From: JANQPC01 sp039208375
GTDB taxonomy: Bacteria > Pseudomonadota > Alphaproteobacteria > Rhodobacterales > Rhodobacteraceae
Assembly: GCA_039208375.1 (NCBI GenBank)
Contig: JBCCRC010000008.1
Span: forward strand, 1-64,000
Length of the DNA: 64,000 nucleotides
Direction: 5' to 3'
The notes below the pieces were generated by a model, which saw only the letters and a program-made list of their open reading frames with translations, was not told where the DNA came from and made no database searches. The first letter of the stretch is position 1. Every line of letters starts with the position of its first letter. A program made the translations under genes and the position numbers. Positions 25,999 to 34,350 of the stretch are shown piece after piece.

Positions 25999-26199
25999 TT
26001 AGCCGCCGCTCTGAACATCGGTGTTCTCGACATTGGGCGGATAAGGCGAAATCTGGTGGATCGCCGTGTTGGCCGCAGGCGCGTCACCGCCGCGGAAGGA
26101 TACCGTATCCCAGTTGTTCATAAAATCGGCACAGGCCCCAAGCAGGGTGAGTGCTGCAAGCGCCGCAAGCGCTTTACTTTTGGACGAGAAGGGCATCAT
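25999..26199 (-). CDS. Small pilus-cluster lipoprotein
   Basis: A 66-residue putative lipoprotein. The signal region MMPFSSKSKALAALAALTLLGAC ends in a lipobox, with the lipidated cysteine at about residue 23. The short mature part DFMNNWDTVSFRGGDAPAAN ends in NVENTDVQSGG. It overlaps the end of the secretin gene by 26 bases and is the last gene before the terminator. Small lipoproteins at this position are common in alphaproteobacterial Tad loci. It may act as a pilotin or outer-membrane cap for the secretin (inference). Two adjacent ATG codons (26199, 26196) are possible starts. Confidence 0.75.
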   Translation of the reverse strand: MMPFSSKSKALAALAALTLLGACADFMNNWDTVSFRGGDAPAANTAIHQISPYPPNVENTDVQSGG

Positions 26200-27613
26200 C
26201 GAACTCCAGATCAATCAGGTGGCCGTAGGGGCCCACAATGCCTTCGCCATCACGGAAGGCACGCAACATCCTACGATCGACTTCGAGCATACCAAGAAGA
26301 AACAGCTCAACGTCGTTGCTAGACCGCGTAGCGTCGAGCGGTGTTGCAAGCGGCTCATCCGGGGCGGCGGGCCTCACAAGTCGGGGCGTCACAAGGATCA
26401 CAAGATCCGACTCACGCTTTTGAAACTCGGTGGACCGAAAGAGCGTGCCGAGTACCGGGATCTGCCCAAGCCAAGGCACCGCCTCAACGTTGCGGGTGTT
26501 GTTTGCCTGAAGAAGCCCCGCGATTGCAAAGCTCTGCCCGTCCCGCAGCGACACTGTGGTATCGGCCTTACGCGAGATGAAGGCGGGGTTGCCGTTTACC
26601 GTCAGGCCCTCATCGATATCGCTCACCTCCGGCTGCACGCGCAGACTAATCAAGCCTTCGTCAAGAACGGTTGGGCGGAAGTTTAGCCGCACACCGTATT
26701 CGCGGTAGCCTGTTGATGTTGCCACATTGCCGTTTTCATCGGTGCTCGATTCCTCAATCGGAATCTCACCACCAACGACGAAATTGGCTTCAACGCCGCT
26801 AGTGGTGATCAGCGTGGGGTTGGCCAGACGCCGTGCGAGGCCCTTGGTTTCGAGCGCGTTGATCACGATATCAACTTCGCTGCCGGCGATCTGCAGAAGG
26901 TTGCCCACGAAATTGCCGAACGTTCCTGCGCCGGTCGCGGCGTTGGTGTTCACCGTGCCGCCCGTGCGATCTGTATCTGACGATCCAATCGAAACGCCAA
27001 GCTCGCGCGCGGCGTTGCGCTCAACTTCAATGATCCGAACGTCAAGTTGAACCTGCTGAGCATCGGCAACACGCATTGCGTTGATCACGGGCTCCTGCGT
27101 GTACTGCTGAGCGATTTGTATCACGCGCTGCTGATCGACGCTGTCCTTAACGGTACCAGTCAAGCGAATGCGGTCGTTCACGTTGTTGACCTGTACGCTA
27201 CTGCTTGGCACCGCCCGATTGATCGCATCCTGCAGCTCCCCAAAGCTCTGGCGAACGCGCACATCGATTACTCCGAGAAGCGTACTCGTTTCATCGTATA
27301 GCGCGACGTTGGTGAAGCCGGATTCACGACCTTGAATATAGAGAGAGGTTTCCGTCAGTGGAAACACATCAGCAACATTCGAGTTGCCGACCACGATGTC
27401 GGCAAACGGAATGTTCGTTTCGATTGTTACGGTGAACCCTGGTGCAATCGTGAAGTCATCAATGTTTCCGTCACCAATTGTGACTTGGCGGGTTTGCGCC
27501 TGTGCACTGAATGCGACTAGAGCCAGCGCAAACGCGGCGGCCGCCATCGCCATAAGCCGAAACGCCAAGCGCCCATAGGGCAGCCGCGCTTCGCCAGCTT
27601 CGAAGTAGGTCAT
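26174..27613 (-). CDS. cpaC: Tad pilus outer-membrane secretin CpaC/RcpA
   Basis: Outer-membrane secretin through which the Flp pilus is extruded, 479 residues. After a signal peptide (cleavage near AFSAQAQT) comes the pilus-assembly N-domain (about 42-115), a BON domain (about 115-180, with VNDRIRLTGTVKDSVDQQRV) and the type II/III secretion secretin domain (about 240-425). The last contains LANPTLITTSGVEANFVVGGEIPI and VPWLGQIPVLGTLFRS. A C-terminal tail of about 50 residues follows. GAGG lies before the start. It follows the Flp pilin in the same direction after 298 bases. No CpaB, CpaE or CpaF is encoded nearby. Confidence 0.93.
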   Translation of the reverse strand: MTYFEAGEARLPYGRLAFRLMAMAAAAFALALVAFSAQAQTRQVTIGDGNIDDFTIAPGFTVTIETNIPFADIVVGNSNVADVFPLTETSLYIQGRESGFTNVALYDETSTLLGVIDVRVRQSFGELQDAINRAVPSSSVQVNNVNDRIRLTGTVKDSVDQQRVIQIAQQYTQEPVINAMRVADAQQVQLDVRIIEVERNAARELGVSIGSSDTDRTGGTVNTNAATGAGTFGNFVGNLLQIAGSEVDIVINALETKGLARRLANPTLITTSGVEANFVVGGEIPIEESSTDENGNVATSTGYREYGVRLNFRPTVLDEGLISLRVQPEVSDIDEGLTVNGNPAFISRKADTTVSLRDGQSFAIAGLLQANNTRNVEAVPWLGQIPVLGTLFRSTEFQKRESDLVILVTPRLVRPAAPDEPLATPLDATRSSNDVELFLLGMLEVDRRMLRAFRDGEGIVGPYGHLIDLEFDDALLVQK

Positions 27614-27911
27614 TGCTGTCGCCTCAATCCCTGGTGCTCCAACTTATGGTGCCGGAGCCCTTCATTAGTGTTTATTTTGAACTGCGCGGGCCCCTGCTCA
27701 TTTTTTGGCCGCACGCCACACTGGTTATGCCGCTTATCGCGGCCCTGCCCGCATCGCGGTTTTATCTAGTTTGGAGATACAGAAGAAACTGGGCGTGCGG
27801 TATCGCTTTCCTCAATTGTGGCGCGGATGTGTCTGAAACGTTGCGCAAATCCCTCACCGAGCCCCCGATCGGATGAAGGGCACATTTATCGGATCGGCCG
27901 AAGCGCTCGGT
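27614..27911. other. Intergenic region between flp and cpaC
   Basis: This 298-base stretch between two genes read in the same direction has no convincing coding frame. It is the likely place for a separate cpaC promoter and for flp mRNA termination or processing, but I see no hairpin with a T-tract. The long gap is consistent with the usual high expression of pilin relative to downstream Tad genes. Confidence 0.4.
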
Positions 27912-28148
27912 CTACAAGGGCTCTAACATGTGTGAGCCGCGCCCCATGCTTTCCACAAGATCACGCACCCAGACGGAGAGGTCTTCCCAAGCGGACCCAA
28001 CGGTTCCGCCGAACGCCAACGCCGCGACCAGCATGCCGACAACGAGAAGGCCCAGGAGCATTATGTACTCTGTAAGCGCCACACCGCGTTCTTCGCGGAA
28101 GAAGCCGACGCCACAAGCGCGTACTCCTCGTAACAGTCTTCCCAACAT
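27912..28148 (-). CDS. flp: Flp/Fap-type type IVb prepilin
   Basis: A 78-residue prepilin. The basic leader FFREERG is followed directly by VALTEYIMLLGLLVVGML, giving the class signature of a glycine at -1, glutamate at +5 and tyrosine at +6 before a hydrophobic helix. The leader before the glycine is about 21 residues. The start at 28148 is chosen over 28184 for a typical leader length. The mature protein is about 57 residues. It is substrate for the prepilin peptidase encoded immediately upstream and is exported through CpaC. Confidence 0.88.
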   Translation of the reverse strand: MLGRLLRGVRACGVGFFREERGVALTEYIMLLGLLVVGMLVAALAFGGTVGSAWEDLSVWVRDLVESMGRGSHMLEPL

Positions 28149-28242
28149 GGCTTGTTCGCTTCCCCAACCGTAGGCCCTGCACACGAATCGTGCCGGTTTC
28201 GGCGCATCCCGGGGTCAGCTAGACGGCGGATTTCCGCCGATG

Positions 28243-28737
28243 TCAAATCGGAAAGAGTGAGATACCTCCGAAGCGCTCGGCAACGATAACGGCGATTGCA
28301 CCAAGGCCCATTGGCACGCCGTAGGGCACTTTACCGCTGGCACGAAGCTCTTTGAGGCGCCGCCCAAAATAGCTAGTACCCGACGCTAAGCGCCCGCCGA
28401 TCTTGATCAACACCAGAAGAAGTAACGAGGCTGCCGTTAAGGCCAATGCAAAAGGAGCGAGGTTATCTAGCCCGACGAAAAAGCCGAGGGGGAGATAGAG
28501 TTTCACATCGCCCGCACCAATGGCCCGAAAGAGCCAAAATATGAATGTCACGCCAAAGAGCACGGCACCAGCGATGATGTCGTTTAGGATGCCCTCGAAC
28601 CCCTTCGTGGCCGCGAACGCACCGTAGAGGCCAAGTAGAACGAGAACCGACGTATTCGAAATGCGCAGGCTGGCGAAATCACGCCAGCCGATGATCAGCA
28701 TCACGATGATGGCCGCACACAAAACAATGTCGCTCAT
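28243..28737 (-). CDS. cpaA: Prepilin peptidase TadV/CpaA
   Basis: A membrane aspartyl protease, A24 family, 164 residues with five to six hydrophobic helices. The two catalytic aspartates are in WRDFASLRISN (first cytoplasmic loop) and in GAGDVKLYLPLG (the GxGD motif). Its short length, without the methylase domain of PilD, is standard for Tad systems. The start at 28737 is preferred over 28749. It lies between the TPR lipoprotein and Flp genes and should cleave the Flp leader at the glycine. Confidence 0.92.
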   Translation of the reverse strand: MSDIVLCAAIIVMLIIGWRDFASLRISNTSVLVLLGLYGAFAATKGFEGILNDIIAGAVLFGVTFIFWLFRAIGAGDVKLYLPLGFFVGLDNLAPFALALTAASLLLLVLIKIGGRLASGTSYFGRRLKELRASGKVPYGVPMGLGAIAVIVAERFGGISLFPI

Positions 28738-28797
28738 CACACCCAGCACAATGAGCCACCTCTCCTAGAGCGCCCCGTTTTTCGGGGCACGATCGGA

Positions 28798-29319
28798 TCA
28801 GATGCCGCGCAAATCGCCCGGAGAGCGTCGCTGGAAGCTGGCCGAGTTCCGTAGAAGTTCAAGGTTGTTCGCGGTCGTCTCATTTGCCGGATCAAGCTCA
28901 TAGGCCCGCAGGAAGAACGAACGCGCGCTTTGGAGGTTGCCCCGCAGAAGCTGTGAGTAGCCGAAGTTGTTCAAAAACTCGATGCGCGTTCCAACGACCG
29001 GCTGAATGCGCTTGTAGGCAAAATCGGCTTTGTCGAACCGGCGTAGCATGTCGGCCGATGCGGCGTAGCCAAGCCAAGCTTGCGGATCATCCGGCGCAAC
29101 GTCGATCGCCTTTTTGAACGAGCGATAGGCAAGGCCATAGTTCTCTTCGGCGAAATGCGCCTTCGCCGTTACAAGAAGCTGGTCGTTAGGATAGTAGTCG
29201 CGGTTCGACGTATCCTCAGTCGCCGCCTGGCCTTCGCTGAAGGTTGAGAATTCTCCGATGCCAAGCTCGCTGCAGGATGCCAACGCGAGAAGGGCGAGAC
29301 CCGAAATGAGTATCCGCAT
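28798..29319 (-). CDS. TadD-like TPR lipoprotein
   Basis: A 173-residue outer-membrane-type lipoprotein. The signal segment MRILISGLALLALASC gives the lipidated cysteine at residue 16. Residues about 50-160 form three tetratricopeptide repeats, e.g. AHFAEENYGLAYRSFKKAID and SARSFFLRAYELDPANETTAN. TadD proteins act as pilotins or scaffolds for the secretin of Tad pili. It is first in the cluster read leftwards, followed by the prepilin peptidase after 60 bases. Confidence 0.85.
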   Translation of the reverse strand: MRILISGLALLALASCSELGIGEFSTFSEGQAATEDTSNRDYYPNDQLLVTAKAHFAEENYGLAYRSFKKAIDVAPDDPQAWLGYAASADMLRRFDKADFAYKRIQPVVGTRIEFLNNFGYSQLLRGNLQSARSFFLRAYELDPANETTANNLELLRNSASFQRRSPGDLRGI

Positions 29320-29511
29320 CGTTCCACCGTTTTTCTTTGTCTGCTCACCGCGACTGACGCGCGGCCTCGATCCAAAGCTACCTCAGGTGGAATCCCGCAA
29401 TCCAGCACCTTTGGAGCATGTTCAGCAACCTGCGGCGAATTGGTAACACATTGGTTCACAAGCGCAGCTCAAGCGCCCGATTTCAGACACATTTCTTCAA
29501 ATCCTTCCGAG

Positions 29512-30936
29512 TCAGCTTCGGGCGTAGACGTCTTCGTACCGAACAATATCGTCTTCCCCGAAATAGCTTCCCGTCTGCACCTCGATCAGCACCATGGGCA
29601 CTTTCCCGGGGTTTTCCATACGGTGGACGGCGCCGAGCGGGATATAGACCGACTGGTTTTCAGGCACGAGTTTGACCTCGTCATCGATAGTGACGCGGGC
29701 CGTGCCTTCCACAACGATCCAGTGTTCGGAGCGGTGCACGTGGCTTTGCAGGCTAAGCGCCGCGCCGGGATTCACCACGATGCGCTTCACCTGAAAGCGC
29801 GACCCGATCACAAGGCTTTCAAACCACCCCCACGGGCGGTGGTCGCGGGCTGATTGGACGGCCTGCGCCGCCCCTTTGGCCTTAAGTACTTCGACCGCCT
29901 CCTTAACCCGCTGTGCTTCCGATTTCTTCGCCACAAGAACGGCGTCTGGCATCGCAATCGCAACAACATCTTCAAGGCCAATGCCAACAAGTTGGGTGCC
30001 CCCGGCCTCGCTGCGCAAAAGCGTATCCGTGCAATCGATCGAAGTCGCTTCCCCGGTGCAGACCGTGCCGTTGGCGTCGGGTCCGGTTTCCTGCCACACC
30101 GCTTGCCAGCCGCCCAAATCCGACCAACCGCCTGAATACGGCATGGCGAACAGGCGTTCCGATTTCTCCATAATCGCGTAGTCGATCGATATATCGTCAA
30201 GCTTGGCCCATGGCTCGGGCGCCAGCCGCGCGAAGCCCAAATCGGCCTTTGCCTGGTCTACCGCCGCACGTGTGGGGCCGACAAGCCCGGGCGCATGGCT
30301 CTCAAAGGCCGCAATGATGGCCTTCGCGCTAAACAGGAACAGCCCAGCGTTCCATAGGCAGTTCCCGGATGCAATCAACGTCTCGGCCTTGCCAGCGTCC
30401 GGCTTTTCAATGAAGCGCGCCAACGGCTGAGGGCCCTTACCTTTTCCGCTGCCTTCGAGTTCGAGATAGCCATATCCGGTTTCCGGCCGCGTGGGCGCGA
30501 TGCCGAAAAGCACAATCTCACCCTCCGCGGCCTTGGGTGCCGCGGCGGCTACCGTTTCGCGAAAGCCCTCGGGATCACTCATCACGTGATCGGATGGCGC
30601 GATAAGCATCAGCGCGTTGGGCGCTCGTTCGGCAACCCAAAGCGCCGCTGCAAGAACGGCGGGAGCCGTGTTGCGGGCATCAGGCTCAATCAAAATGCCT
30701 GCCGGACCGCGCTCCACCGCTGCCATCTGTTCAGTGACGATGAACCGGAAGGGATCACCCGTTACCACCAGTGGCGCAGCAAAGCCTTCCCCCGAAAGCC
30801 GCAACACGGTTTCCTGAAAGAGGCTGCGCTCGCCCATCAGTTTCGCGAACTGTTTTGGGTAACTCTTGCGCGAAAGCGGCCAAAGGCGGGTGCCGGAGCC
30901 ACCGCAGAGGATTACAGGGTAAATCTCAGGGGTCAT
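29512..30936 (-). CDS. manC: Mannose-1-phosphate guanylyltransferase / mannose-6-phosphate isomerase
   Basis: Bifunctional type II enzyme, 474 residues, making GDP-mannose from mannose-1-phosphate and carrying an isomerase domain. The nucleotidyltransferase domain (about 1-280) opens with PVILCGGSGTRLWPLSRKSY, and FIEKP is present. The C-terminal cupin-type isomerase domain (about 320-470) contains RPWGWFESL, QSHVHRSEHWIVVEGTA and YIPLGAVHRMENPG. AGGAG lies before the start at 30936. It is third in the gmd-fcl-manC operon supplying GDP-L-fucose. No phosphomannomutase gene is nearby. Confidence 0.94.
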   Translation of the reverse strand: MTPEIYPVILCGGSGTRLWPLSRKSYPKQFAKLMGERSLFQETVLRLSGEGFAAPLVVTGDPFRFIVTEQMAAVERGPAGILIEPDARNTAPAVLAAALWVAERAPNALMLIAPSDHVMSDPEGFRETVAAAAPKAAEGEIVLFGIAPTRPETGYGYLELEGSGKGKGPQPLARFIEKPDAGKAETLIASGNCLWNAGLFLFSAKAIIAAFESHAPGLVGPTRAAVDQAKADLGFARLAPEPWAKLDDISIDYAIMEKSERLFAMPYSGGWSDLGGWQAVWQETGPDANGTVCTGEATSIDCTDTLLRSEAGGTQLVGIGLEDVVAIAMPDAVLVAKKSEAQRVKEAVEVLKAKGAAQAVQSARDHRPWGWFESLVIGSRFQVKRIVVNPGAALSLQSHVHRSEHWIVVEGTARVTIDDEVKLVPENQSVYIPLGAVHRMENPGKVPMVLIEVQTGSYFGEDDIVRYEDVYARS

Positions 30937-30950
30937 GAAACAGGTACTCC

Positions 30951-31907
30951 TCAAGCCTCTCGCAACGCATCATCATGTTTGCGGAACCAGTCATAGGTTT
31001 GCGCAATTCCCTCGCGCAGACCGATGTTCGCGCGCCAGCCCATAGCGCCAAGGCGGCTGACATCCATCAGTTTTCTTGGCGTGCCATCGGGGCGCGACGG
31101 ATCAAATTCGATTTGGCCGGTGTAGCCGGTTAGATCGGCGACTAGCGCAGCAAGGTCGGCAATCGTGATATCTTGGCCGGTTCCCACATTTATGTGGCTC
31201 AGCATTGGCTCTGTATTGGCCTCATAAACCTTGCGATCCAGGCGCATCACATAAATCGACGCTTCGGCCATGTCGTCGACGTGCAAAAACTCGCGCCTCG
31301 GCGTACCTGTGCCCCAGATTGTGACAGAAGATGCGCCGATGCGTGCCGCCTCGTGAAACCGGCGCAGGAGCGCGGGAAGGACATGGCTGTTTTCAGGATG
31401 AAAGTTGTCGCCAGGGCCATAAAGGTTAGTAGGCATGACACTTCGGTAATCCCGCCCATACTGACGGTTATAGCTTTCGCAGAGCTTGATCCCCGCAATT
31501 TTAGCGATGGCATAGGGCTCATTTGTGGGCTCCAGCGTACCAGTGAGCAGCGCATCTTCAGCCATCGGTTGCGCCACGCCGCGCGGATAGATGCAGGATG
31601 ACCCAAGAAAAAGAAGCTGCTGCACCCCAGCGATATGCGCACCGTGGATCAAGTTCGCCTCGATCATCAGGTTTTCGTAGAGGAATTCGGCCGGATACGT
31701 GTTGTTGGCTTGAATGCCGCCCACCTTGGCGGCCGCGACGATTACGGCCTCAGGCGCAGATTCGGCGAAGAACGTCTGTACTGCGGCCTGACTAGTAAGG
31801 TCGAGTTCCGTGCGGCTGCGGGTGATCGTGGGCACGCCTTCGGCTTTCAAGCGCCGAAGGATTGCGCTGCCGACCATTCCGCGATGTCCTGCCACGAAAA
31901 TCGCCAT
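30951..31907 (-). CDS. fcl: GDP-L-fucose synthase
   Basis: Epimerase-reductase that converts GDP-4-keto-6-deoxymannose to GDP-L-fucose with NADPH, 318 residues. It is an extended short-chain dehydrogenase with the dinucleotide motif VAGHRGMVGSAILRRL. The serine of GSSCIYP and the Y-x3-K of EPYAIAKIAGIK complete the active site; the substrate region has YNRQYGRDYRSVMPTNLYGP. It begins seven bases after gmd and ends 14 bases before manC. Confidence 0.95.
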   Translation of the reverse strand: MAIFVAGHRGMVGSAILRRLKAEGVPTITRSRTELDLTSQAAVQTFFAESAPEAVIVAAAKVGGIQANNTYPAEFLYENLMIEANLIHGAHIAGVQQLLFLGSSCIYPRGVAQPMAEDALLTGTLEPTNEPYAIAKIAGIKLCESYNRQYGRDYRSVMPTNLYGPGDNFHPENSHVLPALLRRFHEAARIGASSVTIWGTGTPRREFLHVDDMAEASIYVMRLDRKVYEANTEPMLSHINVGTGQDITIADLAALVADLTGYTGQIEFDPSRPDGTPRKLMDVSRLGAMGWRANIGLREGIAQTYDWFRKHDDALREA

Positions 31908-31914
31908 GGCGCTG

Positions 31915-33033
31915 TCAGTCCTCCATCGCCACTGGAAGCTCGTAGCCGTGCTCTTTCAAGAATGCATGCCGGCGCGCAGTTTGAAGATCGTCGGCTACCA
32001 TCTCGGCGCACATCTCCCGTGCCGTGATTTTGGGCGACCAACCAAGCTGGTCCCGCGCCTTACTGGCATCCCCCAGAAGCGTTTCCACTTCCGCCGGCCG
32101 GAAATAGCGCGGATCGATTTTTAAGATTATGTCACCTTCCTTAACGGCCGGTGCGGCATCTGAAGTGACGCGAGTGACGACGCCGCGTTCTTCCACGCCG
32201 GCGCCTTCAAAAACCATCTCAATCCCCAGTTCTTCGGCAGACCAGCGAATGAACTCGCGAACGGAATGCTGCTGGCCTGTGGCGATAACGAAATCGTCGG
32301 CTTCCTGCTGCTGGAGCATGAGCCACTGCATTTCTACGTAGTCTTTTGCATGGCCCCAATCGCGCAAAGCATCGATATTACCCATGAACAGACAGTCTTC
32401 GAGGCCCAGCGCGATGTTGGCTAGGCCCCGCGTTATCTTGCGGGTCACAAAGGTTTCCCCACGCCGGGGGCTTTCGTGGTTGAACAGGATGCCGTTGCAG
32501 GCGTAGAGGCCGTAGGCTTCACGGTAATTCACCGTAATCCAATAGGAATAGAGCTTGGCAACGGCGTAGGGCGAACGCGGGTGGAAGGGTGTTGTTTCTC
32601 GCTGCGGGATCTCCCGCACGAGGCCATAAAGCTCCGAGGTCGACGCCTGGTAGAAGCGCGTCTTGTCCTGCAAGCCCAAAAAACGGATCGCCTCAAGGAG
32701 CCTTAATGTGCCTACCCCATCCACATCAGCCGTATACTCAGGCGCTTCGAAGCTTACCGCAACATGGCTCTGCGCGCCGAGGTTATAAACTTCGTCGGGT
32801 CGCACCTCGGCGATGATGCGCGTGAGATTCGAGGTATCGGTAAGATCACCGTAGTGCAGTTTCAGTTTCGGATCCGGCGCGTGAGGATCTTGATAGACGT
32901 GATCGATCCGCTGCGTGTTGAAGGACGAGGCACGACGCTTGATGCCGTGTACCTCATAGCCCTTGGCGAGCAAAAGCTCGGCAAGGTATGAGCCGTCCTG
33001 CCCGGTAATGCCTGTGATCAATGCCGTCTTCAT
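31915..33033 (-). CDS. gmd: GDP-mannose 4,6-dehydratase
   Basis: Converts GDP-mannose to GDP-4-keto-6-deoxymannose, 372 residues. It is an NAD(P)-dependent short-chain dehydrogenase with TGITGQDGSYLAELLLAKGY at the N-terminus, the catalytic region QASTSELYGLV, and Y-x3-K in SPYAVAKLYSYW. NHESPRRGETFVTRKITR and DWGHAKDYVEMQWLMLQQ are diagnostic. It is first in the gmd-fcl-manC operon. Confidence 0.96.
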   Translation of the reverse strand: MKTALITGITGQDGSYLAELLLAKGYEVHGIKRRASSFNTQRIDHVYQDPHAPDPKLKLHYGDLTDTSNLTRIIAEVRPDEVYNLGAQSHVAVSFEAPEYTADVDGVGTLRLLEAIRFLGLQDKTRFYQASTSELYGLVREIPQRETTPFHPRSPYAVAKLYSYWITVNYREAYGLYACNGILFNHESPRRGETFVTRKITRGLANIALGLEDCLFMGNIDALRDWGHAKDYVEMQWLMLQQQEADDFVIATGQQHSVREFIRWSAEELGIEMVFEGAGVEERGVVTRVTSDAAPAVKEGDIILKIDPRYFRPAEVETLLGDASKARDQLGWSPKITAREMCAEMVADDLQTARRHAFLKEHGYELPVAMED

Positions 33034-33208
33034 TTGAATGCTCTGCTGCCGTTTTTTGCGCTGTGCTGCCAGTTTTGCTTGTGTGGCGCAATCTTTGCGG
33101 CGGGCTCAGGAAACCATTGCGCTATAAACGCCGCATTTGTTGAGGGCCTTGAATCTTTCCCACAGCACGGCTTGTGCTAGTTTGTCGCAGAACAAATGGA
33201 GATTTACC

Positions 33209-34339
33209 ATGTTGATGGCCCGACGTGCGCTGGGGCTGGCCGTGGCCCTATTGTTTTTGGCGACCTTTTCCGCCCATACGCAAGGCGGACCCGCGGGGGT
33301 TGGCGTCGCTGCAGTAGAGCTGCGTGAGATGTCGGAGACAGTTCCTGTCTTCGCCGAAGTGGTGGCAGAACGCGATGGCATCGTAGCGGCACGGGTGGCG
33401 GGCACTGTTGACCAAGTTCATGTTCTTGAAGGCATGACGATCGGTGCCGGGGCACCGCTTGTTACGCTCGACACAGAGCTTACCCAGATCGAGTTGCGGC
33501 AGGCCGAGGCGCGGCTTTCAGAGGCCGAAGCCGGAATTACGGTCGCCGAGGCCCGGATGAACCGGCTTGAAAGCGCGCTTGAACGGGTCGAGGCCCTGCG
33601 CGGCACCGCATCGTTCTCAGAAGGCCGCTTTGATGACGCGCAAGGTGAAGTGTTTGAGGCGCGCGGACAGTTGGCCGAGGCCGAGGCCCGCCTTCTCAAC
33701 GCCGAAGCGGCCATTGCAGAAGTGCGCTACCGAATCGAGCAAGCCGAAATCCTGGCGCCGTTTTCGGGTACGGTTCTGACCGTCGAAACCAATCCTGGTG
33801 AGTTCATTGCCTCGGGTGCGGCCGTCGTCCGGCTTCTCGATACGCGAACGCTTGAGGTAGAGGCGCAGGTTCCCTCGCGCTTCATCGGCGCACTTGCAGA
33901 AGGGCAGGAAGTCGCGGCAACGGGCGATGATGGAGCGGTGCTCATGTTGAAAGTTCGCGCCCTCCTACCGACGGAAGAAATCACCACGCGCACACGGCCG
34001 GCGCGGTTTGCCGCCGCCGAAAACGGCGCCCTGAAAAACGCGGCTGTAGGCCAGGCGCTTACGGTGGACATTCCTACCACCCAAGCGCGCCAGGTTCTGG
34101 CCGTGCCCAAGGATGCTTTGGTTCAGGCGCGAGGGGGATGGACCGTGTTTATCGACGAAGACGGCACTGCGCAGCCGCGGCCTGTTGAAATCGGTGCGGC
34201 GTCAGGAAACTGGTTCGAAGTTCTAAGCGGGCTCGGCGAAGGGGATATCGTTGTCACGCGAGGCAATGAGCGCCTCCGCCCAGGCCAACCTATTGCCGCG
34301 ATGCCAGAGCCTGCATCGACATCGGCAACTAGCAACTAG
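33209..34339 (+). CDS. RND efflux periplasmic adaptor (membrane fusion protein)
   Basis: A 376-residue periplasmic adaptor that links an RND pump to an outer-membrane channel. The signal peptide is LALGLAV-type, RALGLAVALLFLATFSAHTQ. The lipoyl-like hairpin has RVAGTVDQVHVLEGMTIGAG and APFSGTVLTVETNPGEFI, with a coiled-coil hairpin between them (about 100-180, ERVEALRG and EAEARLLNAEAAI). Beta-barrel and membrane-proximal domains follow. GGAG lies ten bases before the ATG at 33209. It precedes the pump gene by 11 bases; no TolC-type gene is present. Confidence 0.92.
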   Translation: MLMARRALGLAVALLFLATFSAHTQGGPAGVGVAAVELREMSETVPVFAEVVAERDGIVAARVAGTVDQVHVLEGMTIGAGAPLVTLDTELTQIELRQAEARLSEAEAGITVAEARMNRLESALERVEALRGTASFSEGRFDDAQGEVFEARGQLAEAEARLLNAEAAIAEVRYRIEQAEILAPFSGTVLTVETNPGEFIASGAAVVRLLDTRTLEVEAQVPSRFIGALAEGQEVAATGDDGAVLMLKVRALLPTEEITTRTRPARFAAAENGALKNAAVGQALTVDIPTTQARQVLAVPKDALVQARGGWTVFIDEDGTAQPRPVEIGAASGNWFEVLSGLGEGDIVVTRGNERLRPGQPIAAMPEPASTSATSN

Positions 34340-34350
34340 GGGCGCGTAGA

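Noticed and set aside
26066..26686. 206-codon plus-strand frame opposite cpaC
   Set aside because: The minus strand has a full secretin with recognisable domains; this frame has no family features.
28772..28788. GCCCCG/CGGGGC hairpin between the TPR gene and the prepilin peptidase
   Set aside because: No T-tract on the minus strand; it may affect mRNA but is not a supported terminator.
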